Shown: in pieces, positions 45,193 through 56,957 of the stretch
Numbering within the stretch: position 1 is the first letter of the stretch
How the letters are laid out: every line of letters starts with the position of its first letter
Assembly: GCA_020744225.1 (NCBI GenBank)
Contig: JAGMWG010000005.1
Location: forward strand, 1,798,001-1,862,000
DNA from: Paraphoma chrysanthemicola
Taxonomy: Eukaryota; Ascomycota; Dothideomycetes; Pleosporales; Phaeosphaeriaceae
DNA length: 64,000 nt
Direction of reading: 5' to 3'
The notes under the pieces: model-generated
Told to the model about the DNA's origin: nothing
Databases searched by the model: none
The model's input: the letters and a program-made list of their open reading frames with translations, nothing else
Position numbers and translations under genes: made by a program

Positions 45193-46120
45193 ATGGCAAA
45201 GCGTTTGCGCGCCTCACAGCTTCACAAGCTGAGAAGCATATCCTCGGCACGATCAAGAGCACAAGCACGCGTCGATACGCGTCCATTCTCGGTCTTGAAC
45301 CGTCCTACACCAAATTATGAGGGTCATGTGCCATTGACAATCACGGAGAGGCTGGGCCTCGCATTAGGTTCGGGTTTGGGAAGTTTCGTTGATCCGCGAC
45401 GTGGAGGTGTGTATGGCGTAAGTCATGGTACGAGGGTGAATTGACACGCTGACGCGCATAGATCTCATCGCATCTTTCGGCGAAGCAACCGCGCAGCCCT
45501 ACTTCATAGACAAACTCCGTAACCGCATGCTCTTGAACCCAACAGGACGTCGTATACTCCGGGACCGGCCGAGGCTCACTTCCACTACACTGGACATCCC
45601 GCGTCTCCGCGAGCTTCCCAAGAACACACTCGGGTACACATATGCCGCATGGCTCGACCGAGAAGGCGTCTCGCCCGACACAAGAGCGCCAGTGAAGTAC
45701 ATAGACGATGAGGAGTGCGCATACGTGATGCAGAGATATCGCGAGTGCCACGACTTCTACCACGCACTGGTAGGACTACCTGTCTTCCGCGAGGGCGAAG
45801 TTGCGCTCAAGGCGTTTGAGTTTGCAAACACCGGACTCCCCATGACCGGTCTCGCTGTATTCAGTGCATTCACTCTGAAGAAGGGCGAGTGGCGGCGGTT
45901 CTGGGATGTATACGGACCTTGGGCCACACGGAATGGAGCTCAGAGCGACGATGTCATAAACATTTACTGGGAGGAAGAGCTCGAAAGTGACATTGATGAG
46001 CTGAGAACACGTCTTGGTATTGAGAAGCCGCCAGATCTGCGTGAGCTGAGGAAGGCGGAAAGAGATAGGAGGAAAAAGGTAAAGGAGGGAAAGGCGACCA
46101 TGGCTCGCGCTGCTGTCTGA
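45193..46120 (+). CDS. COQ4: Coenzyme Q biosynthesis protein Coq4
   Basis: A mitochondrial inner-membrane protein that organises the CoQ synthome and is implicated in C1 decarboxylation/hydroxylation of the ring. Exons 45193-45406 and 45462-46120 give 290 aa. The presequence is basic (MAKRLRASQLHKLRSISSAR). An in-frame ATG at 45124 would add 23 less presequence-like residues. Conserved blocks are HVPLTITERLGLALGSG, DLIASFGEATAQPYFIDKLR (the intron splits its first codon), and the metal-binding motif HDFYHALVGLP with a downstream Glu (EGEVALKAFE), near residues 167-185. The C-terminus is a charged helix. Confidence 0.94.
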
Positions 46121-46585
46121 TTCAGTAGCCCAATGTATGAACATGTAGTAATATCAAGCAGCCTCACCGAGTGCTACAATGCATTGCGCGCGCAAGTTGT
46201 GAAGCTGATCTTAGTGTTTGCCCATATTTTCAGAAAGGGGCTTGAGTATCTTTGGCAGACTTCGTAATCTTCAAAATACATGTGCAAAGTGCTCAAAGCG
46301 TAAAGCGTGTGTAGGGAGACGGTGAGGTCGACGCAGTCACAAATGTGCACGTTAAAGTCAGTAATTCGTACCTGTTGGTCCCAGGACAATGGTACGTTTC
46401 TCTAGAACGAATCCTGAACAAGGATTAGCGAGATGCGCGCTGCGTTTGCGGGGCCCCAGCTCCACGGAAGCTGCATGCCGAACTGGAGCCGTGCTCTCTT
46501 CCTCCAGCAGCTTCGAGATCATCAACATGCATCAAGCTCTACCTGTAACACAGGACATGCTCACCTTGATGTACTTCACGTCACC
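46121..46585. other. Intergenic region upstream of the Zn2Cys6 gene
   Basis: 465 bp with the COQ4 3' end and the regulator's promoter. The frame of the next gene is open back to about 46433 but without a better start. No other element seen. Confidence 0.5.
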
Positions 46586-48711
46586 ATGGCTGAAAAGCGA
46601 AATCACGATGGGTCTCCCAGAGCCGATCAGCCCCGTGTCGCCTCCGATGGAAGTCCGTCATCGCGGAGCCCCCAGGAGGTGGAAAATTATCCCCGAAAAC
46701 GAATAGCGATTGCCGTGAGTTATCCTGTACCTTCTGCGTACCACTGCGTCTGAGGCTGATGCTTCCTAGTGTAATGTTTGTAGATTCAGGAAAACCCGAT
46801 GTGATGCACAGAAACCAGTTAGCTTCTCTGCTTCCCGGATCTCATTATCCTTTATTGACCAATGCAGTCCTGTGGATTCTGTGTAGACCTGGGTATTGAA
46901 TGCACTTATCGAAAGCCTACTGTTGGCGACCGGGCCAAACCGGCGCCTCCGCCCTCTGACGCACTTGCTAGCATTGAGAAACGGCTATCACAGCTTGAGG
47001 CGAAGATTGACTCAACTCAGCAGATGGTGCAGGCCTCAGCGATCCAGTCACCCAATGCCTCAAACCACAGCGAGGTTCAACCAGTCAGAAGACCCGGATC
47101 ACGCGGATCCAGCATGAATAGTCGAGTGGCTGACCAGATCAACAATGCGAACATGTCGCTTCCTTCGCTCGGCACTCCTGTGTCCTACGATTTTGCTTAT
47201 CGACAGACCAGTACAGAGGGTACAACACCAAGACCTAGTCTCACAACGTTTCGTGCCCCACCATACATCCACGTTGACAGTTGGGACTACACAGCCGATT
47301 TCTACGATGACGAGATCTTGGCTGGCGAGCAGTTGGCCGATCAATGTGATGAGATTATTCATCGGCCCGTCGACGTATCGAGACGCACTTGTCGGCGTCT
47401 CCAACAGTCATTTGTGGAAAACTTCCTCAGGTGGACTCCAATCTTCGACCAACGAACCTGTGTCAATGCCCTTGAACAGGCAGAGCATGGAGCTTTCTCG
47501 TACTCAAACCCACCAACGTGTCTCGCCTTCATGATCTTGGCTCTCGGAGCTGTTAGTGAAGATCGTAGCGAAGGGTCACAGAATCTCACTCCCGGCCTGG
47601 AGTACTTCGCTCGAGGTTGCCAGATTCTTGAACGCTTGTCGCTCCGAACAGGAAGCCTAGCCACACTCCAATGCCGGGTCTTGCAAGCATCTTACTTCAA
47701 GTTCGCCATTAGGCCGTTGCAAACCTGGAACTCTATCACACAAGCTGCTAGGGATTGTATGCACATTCTGAGCTCGAAGTCTATGCTCAGGATGAGTCCT
47801 GTGGAACAGGAGGCCTTTAATCGTGCGTTCTGGGCCTGCTCAACTATCATTCACGAGTGAGTCCCATTCATATTGGCATGGAACAGCTCGCTGATTAGAC
47901 AAAGGATCGAGGCGACGATCAAGATGCATCCCATCGGACTACGTCACTTCCATGACATGGTTCCCCTTCCCCAGTTCGAGGAAGAGGACTCCGGCTTCTA
48001 TTTCTTCCTAGCACAGATCAGTCTAAGGAAGTTCTTGACCCAGACTATGGAAATCGTCGGCTACCTCGTTGGTCGCGTTGTCTTTGCTCCTGTCGTGACG
48101 GAGGAACTTCGCAAGCAAGTTCGCGAGTGGTACGATCACCTCCCTAACGTCGTGCGTTTTCCCCTGGACACTGCGCCGCTTTTTGACTCGCGAAAGTCTT
48201 TTCTGAGAGGCCAGTACATCGCATTACACGTAGTATTTGGATGGCCATCTGTTCTGGAGATCATGAAGCACGGTGACAGCGATCCATCCCGCCACGACCC
48301 GGAGACCCTAGCCGTCACGCGCGATCAAGCCAAGGACTGCCTACGATGCTCCGCCTTATTCTTGAGCATTGCCGATGAACAATTGATGGGGCGCAAGATG
48401 GGAACTCACTTTACACTCTACGCGTGAGTCCACACTTCCAAATTGTACAATCGAGCTAATCTCGCGTCTATAGTACCTTTGCGACCTTTGCGACACTCAT
48501 CATAGCCTTCAAGAGCCCATATCTCGCCTTTGCGGAAGAGACCCGGGAAGAGCAGCACATCCGTAACGGTTATGAAGCGCTGCGACCATGGGCTCATCTT
48601 CCACTCATTCGTCGCGGACTAGAAAGAGCACGTATCTTGATGCAACATGCTGGACTTTCACATATCTATCAGGCCCATGCAGATGACTCCCCGCCCCCGC
48701 CCATGACTTGA
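46586..48711 (+). CDS. Zn2Cys6 fungal-specific transcription factor
   Basis: A nuclear regulator of the Gal4-type binuclear cluster class. Exons 46586-46714, 46770-46817, 46868-47856, 47905-48423 and 48474-48711 give 640 aa. The zinc cluster starts at residue 44 with spacing C-X2-C-X6-C-X6-C-X2-C-X6-C (CNVCRFRKTRC, then CGFCVDLGIEC), assembled across two introns. Upstream lies PRKRIAIA, a basic stretch. A short coiled coil (LASIEKRLSQLEAKIDSTQQ) follows and may drive dimerisation. Residues from about 190 on form the fungal_trans middle homology region (SFVENFLRWTPIFDQ, FLRGQYIALHVVFGWP). The ligand and targets are unknown; neighbours do not form a pathway cluster. Confidence 0.9.
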
Positions 48712-49145
48712 TGACTTCAGTGCAGCGCGGATGTATTCAAAGGCTGTTAGGGCACACATCATAGCCTCAATGTAACAGCATGGAGGTCATCAGTATCTCG
48801 CGAAGATTTTACTGGAGCTGCAGTCATGTGTGAAGGCATTCGGGAGTGTCTAAGAGGACATATCAAGGTGTAGTGCCATGGCATAGCACAGTCATCGGTC
48901 AATTCAAACCAACATATCCAGGTACGTCCAATCTTGTGATTCTGGTGTTCTACCGTGGTCAGAATGCTTATCTGTGAACATTCATTCTTCATGGAGAAGC
49001 GTCACTTTCACTACATCATACTTCACATGAGACACTAATTGCGCGCGATGGCAACATCAAAACCTCTCTTCAGTCTGACTTGGTTTCCTTCTTCAGCACG
49101 CACGCACGAACACAGTTGATTTTTTAAAAAGAAACTGTACTAACA
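48712..49145. other. Intergenic region TF / rhodopsin-domain gene
   Basis: 434 bp, AT-rich towards the right. Nothing beyond expected UTR and promoter sequence was seen. Confidence 0.5.
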
Positions 49146-50246
49146 ATGCCATCCAACAGACAATCCGAGCTTGTTGCGGCGGCGATCGCCACCTACGCCG
49201 TTGCGGCATTCGCGCTTGCCTTGCGCATGTACGCGCGAAAGAAGATGAGGACTGCGCTCGTATGGGAAGATTCCCTCGCCGTTTTGGCTTTCGTCTTCGG
49301 CAGCGGGTTCACGTTTGTGAGCCTGGCCAGTAAGTCATTTTATCACCATTCTAGCGGTAGTAATTAGCTAATCTGCATAGAACTCCGCTGGGGACTTGGG
49401 CTTCACCTGGCGAACGTCACTCAAGCTGGTAATGGTGCAATCATGCACCATTACCAGCTTGAGCTCTGGATAGACATGTGGCTGTACACTTTCTCCGTCG
49501 GCCTCTCCAAATTCGTCATCCTGGGGTTCTACTGGCGTACCTTCGAACATTCGTCAATTCGCCCGGTCATCCAAATCCTCTTCGCATTCTCCACCCTCTG
49601 GATCATCACCAGAGTAGGCCTCATCCTCTCACAATGCCAGCCAATCCAGAAATTCTGGCACCAGGACCTACCTGGTATATGCCCAATCACACCAATGATG
49701 TCGCTCTTCGCAACCAGTATTCCGCACCTGATCCTCGAGCTCGCCATCTTGATCTGCCCTCTTTTCGAAATCTACAAACTCCACCTCCCCAAGGACAAGA
49801 AGCTCGGTGTCGCCGTCATGTTCACCTCAGGTCTCTTGGTCTGCATCTCCGCCTTGGCCACGATCGTTCACACCATCAATCTAGACAAGAAGAAAGATGA
49901 TCCGGACCTCACTTGGAACGCCTTGAACGATCAGATCTGGGCTGTGTGCGACGTCAACCTTGCATCGTTTGCGACATCTCTACCGCTCTTACGTCCGATT
50001 TTCCGCTCCTTTGGCAATGCCATCACCGGTCTCACGTCAAGCACTTCTTCTCCACGGCCCAGTACGTCTGGCACTACGCACAGCACCAATACCCTCGTGA
50101 GTGCGCCTTCAAAGCGCTCAGCACGAAACTTTGCCGACAGCGACTCGGCCCTGGAGTATGCGCTTGCAGGAGGATATTTGGCAGATGATGTTCTTGTGGA
50201 GGAATATACCTTGGACGAGATCACGAGAGCGAACGACTTTGTTTAG
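49146..50246 (+). CDS. Rhodopsin-domain integral membrane protein (SAT4/PTH11-like)
   Basis: A seven-helix plasma-membrane protein of the fungal rhodopsin-domain group that includes PTH11-like candidate receptors. Exons 49146-49329 and 49381-50246 give 349 aa. Helices are readable: ELVAAAIATYAVAAFALAL, WEDSLAVLAFVFGSGFTFV, a helix at LYTFSVGLSKFVILGFYW, IQILFAFSTLWIITRVGLI, SIPHLILELAILICPLF, VAVMFTSGLLVCISALATI and a last one before LLRPIFRSFG. The expected WRWGLG-type and KFVILGFYWRTF motifs are present. There is no extracellular CFEM domain. The Ser/Thr-rich cytosolic tail ends acidic. The start of exon 2 contains a perfect hairpin (49420-49463). Confidence 0.87.
49420..49463. repeat. Perfect inverted repeat inside coding exon
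   Basis: The 20-nt arm CTCAAGCTGGTAATGGTGCA (49420-49439) is followed by a four-base ATCA loop and its exact reverse complement (49444-49463). It codes for the loop between helices 2 and 3 (TQAGNGAIMHHYQLE) and stays in frame. Confidence 0.95.
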
Positions 50247-50616
50247 GCGGAGAGTGATAGATATGGTAGATGGGGCTTTTGTTGTAAGGGCTTTGCTTTG
50301 TATGACATCATGGCAACTGTTAGGGGCGTTGTAACGCAAGGTGGCATACGTGGAAGATGGAGCTGTTGTTGAAAAGGGCAGCTGTTTGGCACACGATAAT
50401 GCCAATGGTATCAGATATTGAAGCGCACTGTGAGATACATGTGCACAGGACCTTCAGTAAGACACCATCCAGACATAGTTAGATCAGAGGAATGTATCAC
50501 CGAGCCCGTCTCAACAGAAACAATCTTGTTCACAACCTCATAAGCAAATTACAAATACATGTGACATGATCATTTCCACCTCCACACATCCCATCCAACC
50601 AAGAGTGAATACCGAA
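50247..50616. other. Convergent intergenic region
   Basis: 370 bp between convergent stops, containing both 3' UTRs. Nothing else supported. Confidence 0.5.
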
Positions 50617-51957
50617 CTACTTCACCTCAACCGTCTGCACAGCATCCTGATACCGCATCGCCAACTGCGGCGCCGGCAAAGGCGCAGGAACTTCCTTGAT
50701 ACTTCCCGGCTCCACGTAATCCCTATACCCATTGACCCTGAGTCTCAACTTCCTGCTCTCGGCATACACGACCCTGCGCATGCGATTCGTGCTACCCAGT
50801 GGCTGATGCTCCTTGAGTCCATGCCAGGTATTCACGGTAATTCTATCATCCCACCACGTGCGAAACTCGGGCAGCCACGAGTCCTGTGGCTCGAATTCCA
50901 GGGTCGCGATTTGTTCAAAGGGGTACTTTTTCGGGTCCCACTCGATGCCGATATCGTCGACGGGCTGCTCGGCGAGGTCCTGGAGGAGCTGGGCGCAGAA
51001 GGAGTATGTTACTTTGTTGTTCTGGTGGAAGGAGCGCACATTTTGCGAGATGACGTTGATGGGATCGGATTCGGAGATTTCTGTGTCTACGAGGGCTTTT
51101 TGTGCGTCGCCGAGAGGGAAGACGCCGTATTTGGCGACGTAGGGGCCGTGGCGGTAGGCGGATTGGGAGTATTCGGGCATGGCGACCACTGGTGAGCGAG
51201 TTAGTGTGTGGAAGTGAGAGTAGGCTTGAGAAAGACGTACTGTGTTGACGGGGTAGTTGGCCGCCTAGAGTCGCGACATCGGCGTCAACACGGTTCGATT
51301 GCTCTTCTGCGAACTTGGGGAGGTCGTTCCAGTTGCGCTCGAGCGAGTCTGCAATGTCGTATGTAGTCTGTGGGTCGCGCAGCTCAAGAATAGGATAGTT
51401 GTTGAAGGTCCAGTCTTGTGTCTTCTTGTCCTCGCCCCAGATCTTCTCGCCCTCTACACCAAAGATCTTCATGCCAATTCCTCGTGGTGCGGGGGCACAG
51501 TCAGGTACGATCTTGGGAGTAAGAGAAGAGTAGCGCATGATCACATCATACGCGCCTGGCTTCTTGAACATGCCTTGTGCGAGGTGTTCGGGAAGGTTCT
51601 CATGAACAATGAACTTGCCCATCACGCACTATGAATTCAGTCAGTCGGATCGAGCAGCGAAGCGAATGAGGATAGACTGACACCCTGTGTCTTCAAATGC
51701 GTGCCTCGTAGGCAGTGCATGTGCTCATTGAAGTTCATCATCTGAAATCGGTTGAACTGATCAGAGACGTCCTTGATCTTCTCCTGCTCGCCAGGCTGAA
51801 TAGTCTCTACGCCTGGAGCATCCCACTTGATGTATGTTCCTGGTGCTTTCTTGTCTTGCCCACCAGCTTTGACAGTCCCGCTAGGAACTTTGCCATTGTG
51901 AATGTTCTGAATTCTGTGGCGGCCCATGGGGCAGGTTTCGATCTTTGTGCCGTTCAT
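50617..51957 (-). CDS. Catalase-like heme protein (catalase core family)
   Basis: A compact member of the catalase superfamily, likely a heme peroxidase or catalase acting on peroxides. Exons 51957-51682, 51628-51241 and 51188-50617 give 411 aa, shorter than classical fungal catalases (about 500-750). The distal side reads LRGTHLKTQGCVMGKF (catalytic His equivalent), then YDVIMRYSSLTPK. PAPRGIGMKIFGVEGEK and TFNNYPILELRDP (distal Asn region) follow, then MPEYSQSAYRHGPYVAKY. The proximal heme Tyr motif of classical catalases (RxxxY) is not clearly present, so activity cannot be assumed. The C-terminus carries RLRVNGYRDYVEP. No signal peptide or typical PTS1 (ends VEVK). Confidence 0.83.
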
Positions 51958-52712
51958 CGTGAATGTGGTTGTTGGCCTTGTCGTAGTCCTTCACCTCATC
52001 GGAGCAGAGTGTTGATATACACTATCGTGGCACAGTGCCGGCAACATCTTTAATACGTCCCCGCAATCGTTCCTAGCTTCCATCTTGCCGACATTCGTGT
52101 CTCCGATCATGATGCCCTTCACAAGTCCAGATCTGGTGCTTGGTGATAATGCGGGGTAGGGCGACTATGATTTCAGTTCTCGACGCCTACATCCGCAAAC
52201 ATGGCGTCGGAAGCCTCTCCGGAAGATCGATCCCGCTCCCGATAGACACATCAATCCGATTTGGGTGGGATGGGATTCATGGTCGGCCAATCAAAATCGT
52301 GCTGAATGGAAGCTCGAGTCTGGTGCGCGCTAGTGTTCACACGGTGTGATTGGCTCATGGAACCATGATTTGGAAAGCATGTCGATCACCGTAGTGTGAG
52401 AGACCGAAAAGTAGTGTAAGCTGCATGTCGAGGCATTTGACAGCGGGCTCAATTTGTATAGGCGACTTTGTCGACTTCGATGGTCCTGAGACTGTCACAG
52501 CAGAGACAAGACCTGACGCTCTCCCAACCTTAGGAGACCAGGTATTGAACGGACTCGCCTCTTTTTCTTGAGAGAATGCGATCAGCGACTTGTTGTACTT
52601 TAGTACCGTTTTTGCCACTAGTTTCAATATGCCGAAGGTATGTGCGGTTCATCCGACGTCTTGCTGAAAGGCTCGATCGTGTGCTTTCTTCCAAGGCTGT
52701 AAATCGTAGACC
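51958..52712. other. Intergenic region upstream of the catalase-like gene
   Basis: 755 bp with the promoter of the catalase-like gene and the 3' flank of the RWD gene. No gene or clear element was found. Confidence 0.5.
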
Positions 52713-53423
52713 TCACTTAATCCCGATTGCTTTCAAGAACTCTTCTTTTTGGGTTTCGTGAATGCCGTCTTTCTGGCTGCCTTCGACATGCTTCACCGCC
52801 TCGGCCATCGTTTCCACCTCTTTGACTCCCTCTCCATGTGCGAAGGTCCAGAGCTGCTCTTCCTCGTAACGCACTTGGAAAGCCTGCCAATTCTCGCCTT
52901 TCAAGGTATTGACGTGGTCGGTAACGGCTGCTGCAGGCCCAGAGAAGACCATGATACCAGGGTAGCCAGGCTTCGTTATTCCTGAGATGCCGGTGGGTGA
53001 GATTGCAAGCTTGCGCTTTGTGATTGCGAGGAGATGGTGTAGCCAGATGATGACTGTTTTGGAGGTGTCCGCGTGGGAGGATGTGTTGGATTTGTTGTGC
53101 GATGGTTCTTGGTAGCTGTCGTTGAGCACCTGCTGAAAAGCTGCCACGACTGCATCCAGGGCTTCCTCTCCCTCTGTCAGGCTCAAGTCATTGACGAAAG
53201 CCTTTGTCTTTGCCCGGAGGTCTGCTTTTGATGCATCGCTTGCTGCAATCACATCGGGCAGACCCTTTTCGGGATACGTGTCTGGCAACCTCAGCTGCAG
53301 GACAGCACCATCTTGTGTAAACTTGAATTCGCGCGCCTTTGCAACATAGCTTGCCTGTTCGGGGTACATGGCAGCCAGGAGCTCTAGCTCCGTCTCAAGG
53401 CGAGTGGGCTCGGGTTGTGACAT
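52713..53423 (-). CDS. RWD domain protein with DUF1115 (RWDD2-like)
   Basis: Single exon, 236 aa. Residues 1-110 form an RWD domain: RLETELELLAAMYPEQASYV, then the diagnostic LRLPDTYPEKGLPDV with the YP..P turn, and a long helix EEALDAVVAAFQQVL. Residues about 120-230 form DUF1115, also found at the Prp3 C-terminus: VIIWLHHLLAITKRKLA, TKPGYPGIMVFSGPAAAV and NWQAFQVRYEEEQLW. Human RWDD2 proteins have the same architecture; their role is poorly known. RWD folds mediate protein contacts. A complete gene with no sign of introns. Confidence 0.88.
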   Translation of the reverse strand: MSQPEPTRLETELELLAAMYPEQASYVAKAREFKFTQDGAVLQLRLPDTYPEKGLPDVIAASDASKADLRAKTKAFVNDLSLTEGEEALDAVVAAFQQVLNDSYQEPSHNKSNTSSHADTSKTVIIWLHHLLAITKRKLAISPTGISGITKPGYPGIMVFSGPAAAVTDHVNTLKGENWQAFQVRYEEEQLWTFAHGEGVKEVETMAEAVKHVEGSQKDGIHETQKEEFLKAIGIK

Positions 53424-54427
53424 GCTGACTAGGTGGTATGGCCAGATCCTTCAACAAATGCATGGGCCGTTACGGAGTTGCGAGCCGACTCCCAGCGGCA
53501 GGCACAATCGTGATATGACCTACACCCCGACACGCCCGTCGAGCAGTTATACGTTGGTCATAAGACGGCTTCTCTCGCCGTGAGGACAAAGTTCCGGGTG
53601 TATGATTTCTGCTTCCTGGCGACAGCCGTGGGTTGGAGGAGCGCTGCCTGAAAAGTGGCTTGAAGTCAAACACGGCGAAATCCACTTGAACCAGGGTCCG
53701 TGCTCAATTGTTTCTTGCACATTGAGGGAGAGCTCGGCATATTTTCTAGTGTGTGTGTATGTGCCCAGAAATCAGAGGGCTCGATTCCATCGGGATCTGT
53801 CCTCACTTGATTCTAGCAAGGTCGTGGCAAAGAGGCCTAGATACTGCGAATGTCATCTGTTCCCCGGGTGATAAGGCGCAAGCTAATCTGTACATGCGCT
53901 TACGGCGCCTTGTGCAAGGAACGGCCGTGTCTAGAGCGGCTTCAGTGATTCAATCAGACTAGAGAGTGAATAAGACACGTTCATATCCCGGTTGACACGC
54001 TCAAGGAGGCACACAGTGCTGTGGGGAGGGCTGTCTGAGGGCAAGCGCGTTTAATACTTTGTCCCGATCTGGTTAGTAGCTCACGCGCGCCCGGGTTGGC
54101 TTTACCGTGCAGCAGGACGCCGAGCGCAGTGCCAACCACCTCAGACAGGCTCAATGGCCTCAAAGAACACCTGAACATTACCCCATACCCTCTCCGCTGC
54201 CACCAAACGACGCCTGCAGTCACGTGTGCGAAGGTGTTCTGCACCCAGCCTTCATCGCCCAGCTACTCCGCTCACCTCACCCGTCCGCTCCTCAGCAACG
54301 TCCCGCTTGGCTTCAATCGACCGATCACCCCTACCGCAATCCGTAGCCACCGCACACCACACCTACTGGCTGCACCGACAAACAGACATACTTTCTCGCC
54401 GGCTGGTGAGCTGCAACACACCCCAAG
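53424..54427. other. Divergent intergenic region, RWD gene / CAC2
   Basis: 1.0 kb. The 300 bp before CAC2 are C-rich and pyrimidine-rich, probably its promoter and leader. Short open frames here lack domains. Confidence 0.5.
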
Positions 54428-56957
54428 ATGAAGGCCGCTCCGCTGCTGGTGTCCTGGCACAACGAGAACGCCCCCATATACTCAGCACACTTCGAGCCTC
54501 ACGGCAAGGGACGCTTAGCAACAGCGGGCGGTGACAACAACGTCCGCGTATGGATCACGGCATGGTTCTGTTTCTGCGAATGCTGACCAACATCACAGCT
54601 CTGGAGCGTCGAGAACAATGGCGAGGAGCGGAAGGTCACATACCTCTCTACTCTCGTCAGGCATACACAGGCTGTCAACGTTGTCCGATGGTGTCCACGA
54701 GGTATGCATACGAGACTTCACCACTATTTACTTGACGCTAACATAGCTCAGGTGAACTGCTTGCCAGCGCCGGAGATGATGGCAACGTCCTCCAGTGGGT
54801 CCCAGACGAGAACCCCACGACACGCACAAACTTCGAGGAGGGCTTCGAGGATAAGGAAACATGGCGCGTCAAGGCAATGTCCAGGTCCATAGGATCAGAG
54901 ATTTACGACCTGGCCTGGTCTCCAGATGGCGTCTTCTTCATCACAGGCAGTATGGACAACATTGCTCGTATATACAATGCGCAAACAGGTACAACCCAAC
55001 ACTAAACACCCCATCTACGCTCATACTCAACTTCGTTCAGGCGCCATTGTTAGGCAAATTGCCGAGCACAACCACTACGTTCAAGGAGTCGCGTGGGACC
55101 CGCTGAACGAGTACATCGCAACACAATCGTCCGATCGCTCCGTACACATCTACACTTTGAAGACCAAAGACGGTCAATTCTCACTTGCCCAGCACAGCAA
55201 GGTGACCAAGATGGATCTGCCTGCCCGACGGGTATCGTCCAACAGCCCGGCACCTCCCGACTTTGGAGGACGAGCATCCTTTGTTGCCGACTCGAATCTC
55301 GCCATCGGATCTCCTGTCCCTTCCATGCCTGGGACTCCGCAATCACTGGCATTGCCCTCCATGCATCCTCCTCCGACATCACACAGCCGACGCTCATCAT
55401 TCGGCTCATCACCTTCCATGCGTCGATCTGCCTCGCCAGCCCCGTCCATGCCCCTGCCAGCGGTCATGCCAAACTCTCCCAGCTTGAACAGCATCGGTAC
55501 GCTAGGCGTTCGGAATGCTCCAATCTACTTCAACGAAACTCTCACATCTTTCTTCAGACGCTTGACGTTCGCTCCGGATGGAAGTTTGCTATTCACACCG
55601 GCTGGCCAGTATAAGGCGCTCCACCCTTCGATAAGCGAAGCGAAACCGACTGAAGACATCACCAACACAGTCTATATCTACACTCGTGCAGGCCTGAACA
55701 AGCCTCCAGTGGCCTTCCTACCTGGTCACAAGAAGCCCTCTGTGGCTGTTCGTTGTTCGCCCGTCTACTACACCATCCGGCAGAGCGCGCCACCCACAAG
55801 GCAAATCACTATCGACACCTCGCATGATGATGATATTCCGTCCTTACCAGAGCCAATCATGCCATCGAAGCCACCTACCTCGCATTCGTCTATGGACCCA
55901 CCACCCTTCACCAGTGCGCCTTCACCTTCTCCAAGCATGTCTGCTCCCTCTCCGAAGCCTCTGGACAATGAGAACGGCGCCCCTGTGCCGCCGCCGGCTG
56001 GCCCTGCGCCTGCGTTTAGTCTACCGTATCGCATGATATATGCGGTGGCAACACAGGATGCCATTCACGTTTACGACACGCAACAACAAAAGCCATTGTG
56101 CATTGTCAGCAACCTGCACTTTGCTACCTTCACAGATATCACTTGGTATGTGTGATTATTGCCCTTGTAATTTCTGCAGCTAACACATCTACAGGTCAAA
56201 TGATGGTTCTACGTTGTTGATGACATCCTCGGATGGCTTCTGCTCAGCAATTACATTTTCACCCGGAGAGCTTGGTGAGAAATACCTCGGACCTCTAGCA
56301 ACTCATAGTCGGCCACACCATACGCCAGCTGCAATCAACACAGCCGCATCACCATCGAATCACTCGACACCCACACCCACACCAACGACTGGAAGCATGT
56401 CAGCAACCGCAACAGCCACTGCACCACCAATGCAACGACAACCGTCCGCAGGATTCCCAGCTTCTCCAAGCTCGTTCATTCCTGCAAGGCCTGGAAGCCC
56501 TACGCGAAGCAACTCGGTGTCAAGCATTGCAACTGCAGCATCGTTTGCTCCGAGTGCGGGAGATCAAAGCTCGATGAACGCGCCCACGCCAGCCATGTCC
56601 TCTGTACCCAGCTTAGCAGCTGCCAACTCAGGCCCAGTGCCGATGTGGACGCCTCCGCTGACACCTGCGCATGGTCACGGAGGCAGTCACAGTGCAAGCA
56701 GTTCTGTGAGCGGTGTCCCCAACATCACCAACCTGGGTCGAAGAGAAAGTGAAAGGAGTGAGTCGGATCGAGATGATGCTCTCGCTGGCTCGAAAAAGCG
56801 AGAGCTGCATCCCGTGCCAGAGGGCGAGGAAGGACGGGACAGCAAGAAGAGAAGAATTGCACCAATTCCGGTATCGCTCAGCACAGACGGCGGTGATATT
56901 GCCATTGCAAGCACCGAGGAGAATACCCCAACAGCAGAGACGCCCGTCATGCAATAA
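54428..56957 (+). CDS. CAC2: Chromatin assembly factor 1 p60 subunit (Cac2)
   Basis: The WD40 subunit of CAF-1, which deposits H3-H4 behind the replication fork. Exons 54428-54547, 54599-54701, 54752-54988, 55041-56145 and 56195-56957 give 775 aa. The family start is MKAAPLLVSWHNENAPIYS. Blades are visible at GRLATAGGDNNVRLW, LLASAGDDGNVLQW, FFITGSMDNIARIY, YIATQSSDRSVHIY, FFRRLTFAPDGSLL, YTRAGLNKPPVAFLPGHKKP and GSTLLMTSSDGFC. Low-complexity Ser/Pro inserts (residues about 230-300 and 420-470) interrupt the propeller. The C-terminal 200 residues are disordered, with a basic SKKREL and SKKRR pair that may act as nuclear signals. All five exons join in phase. Confidence 0.94.
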
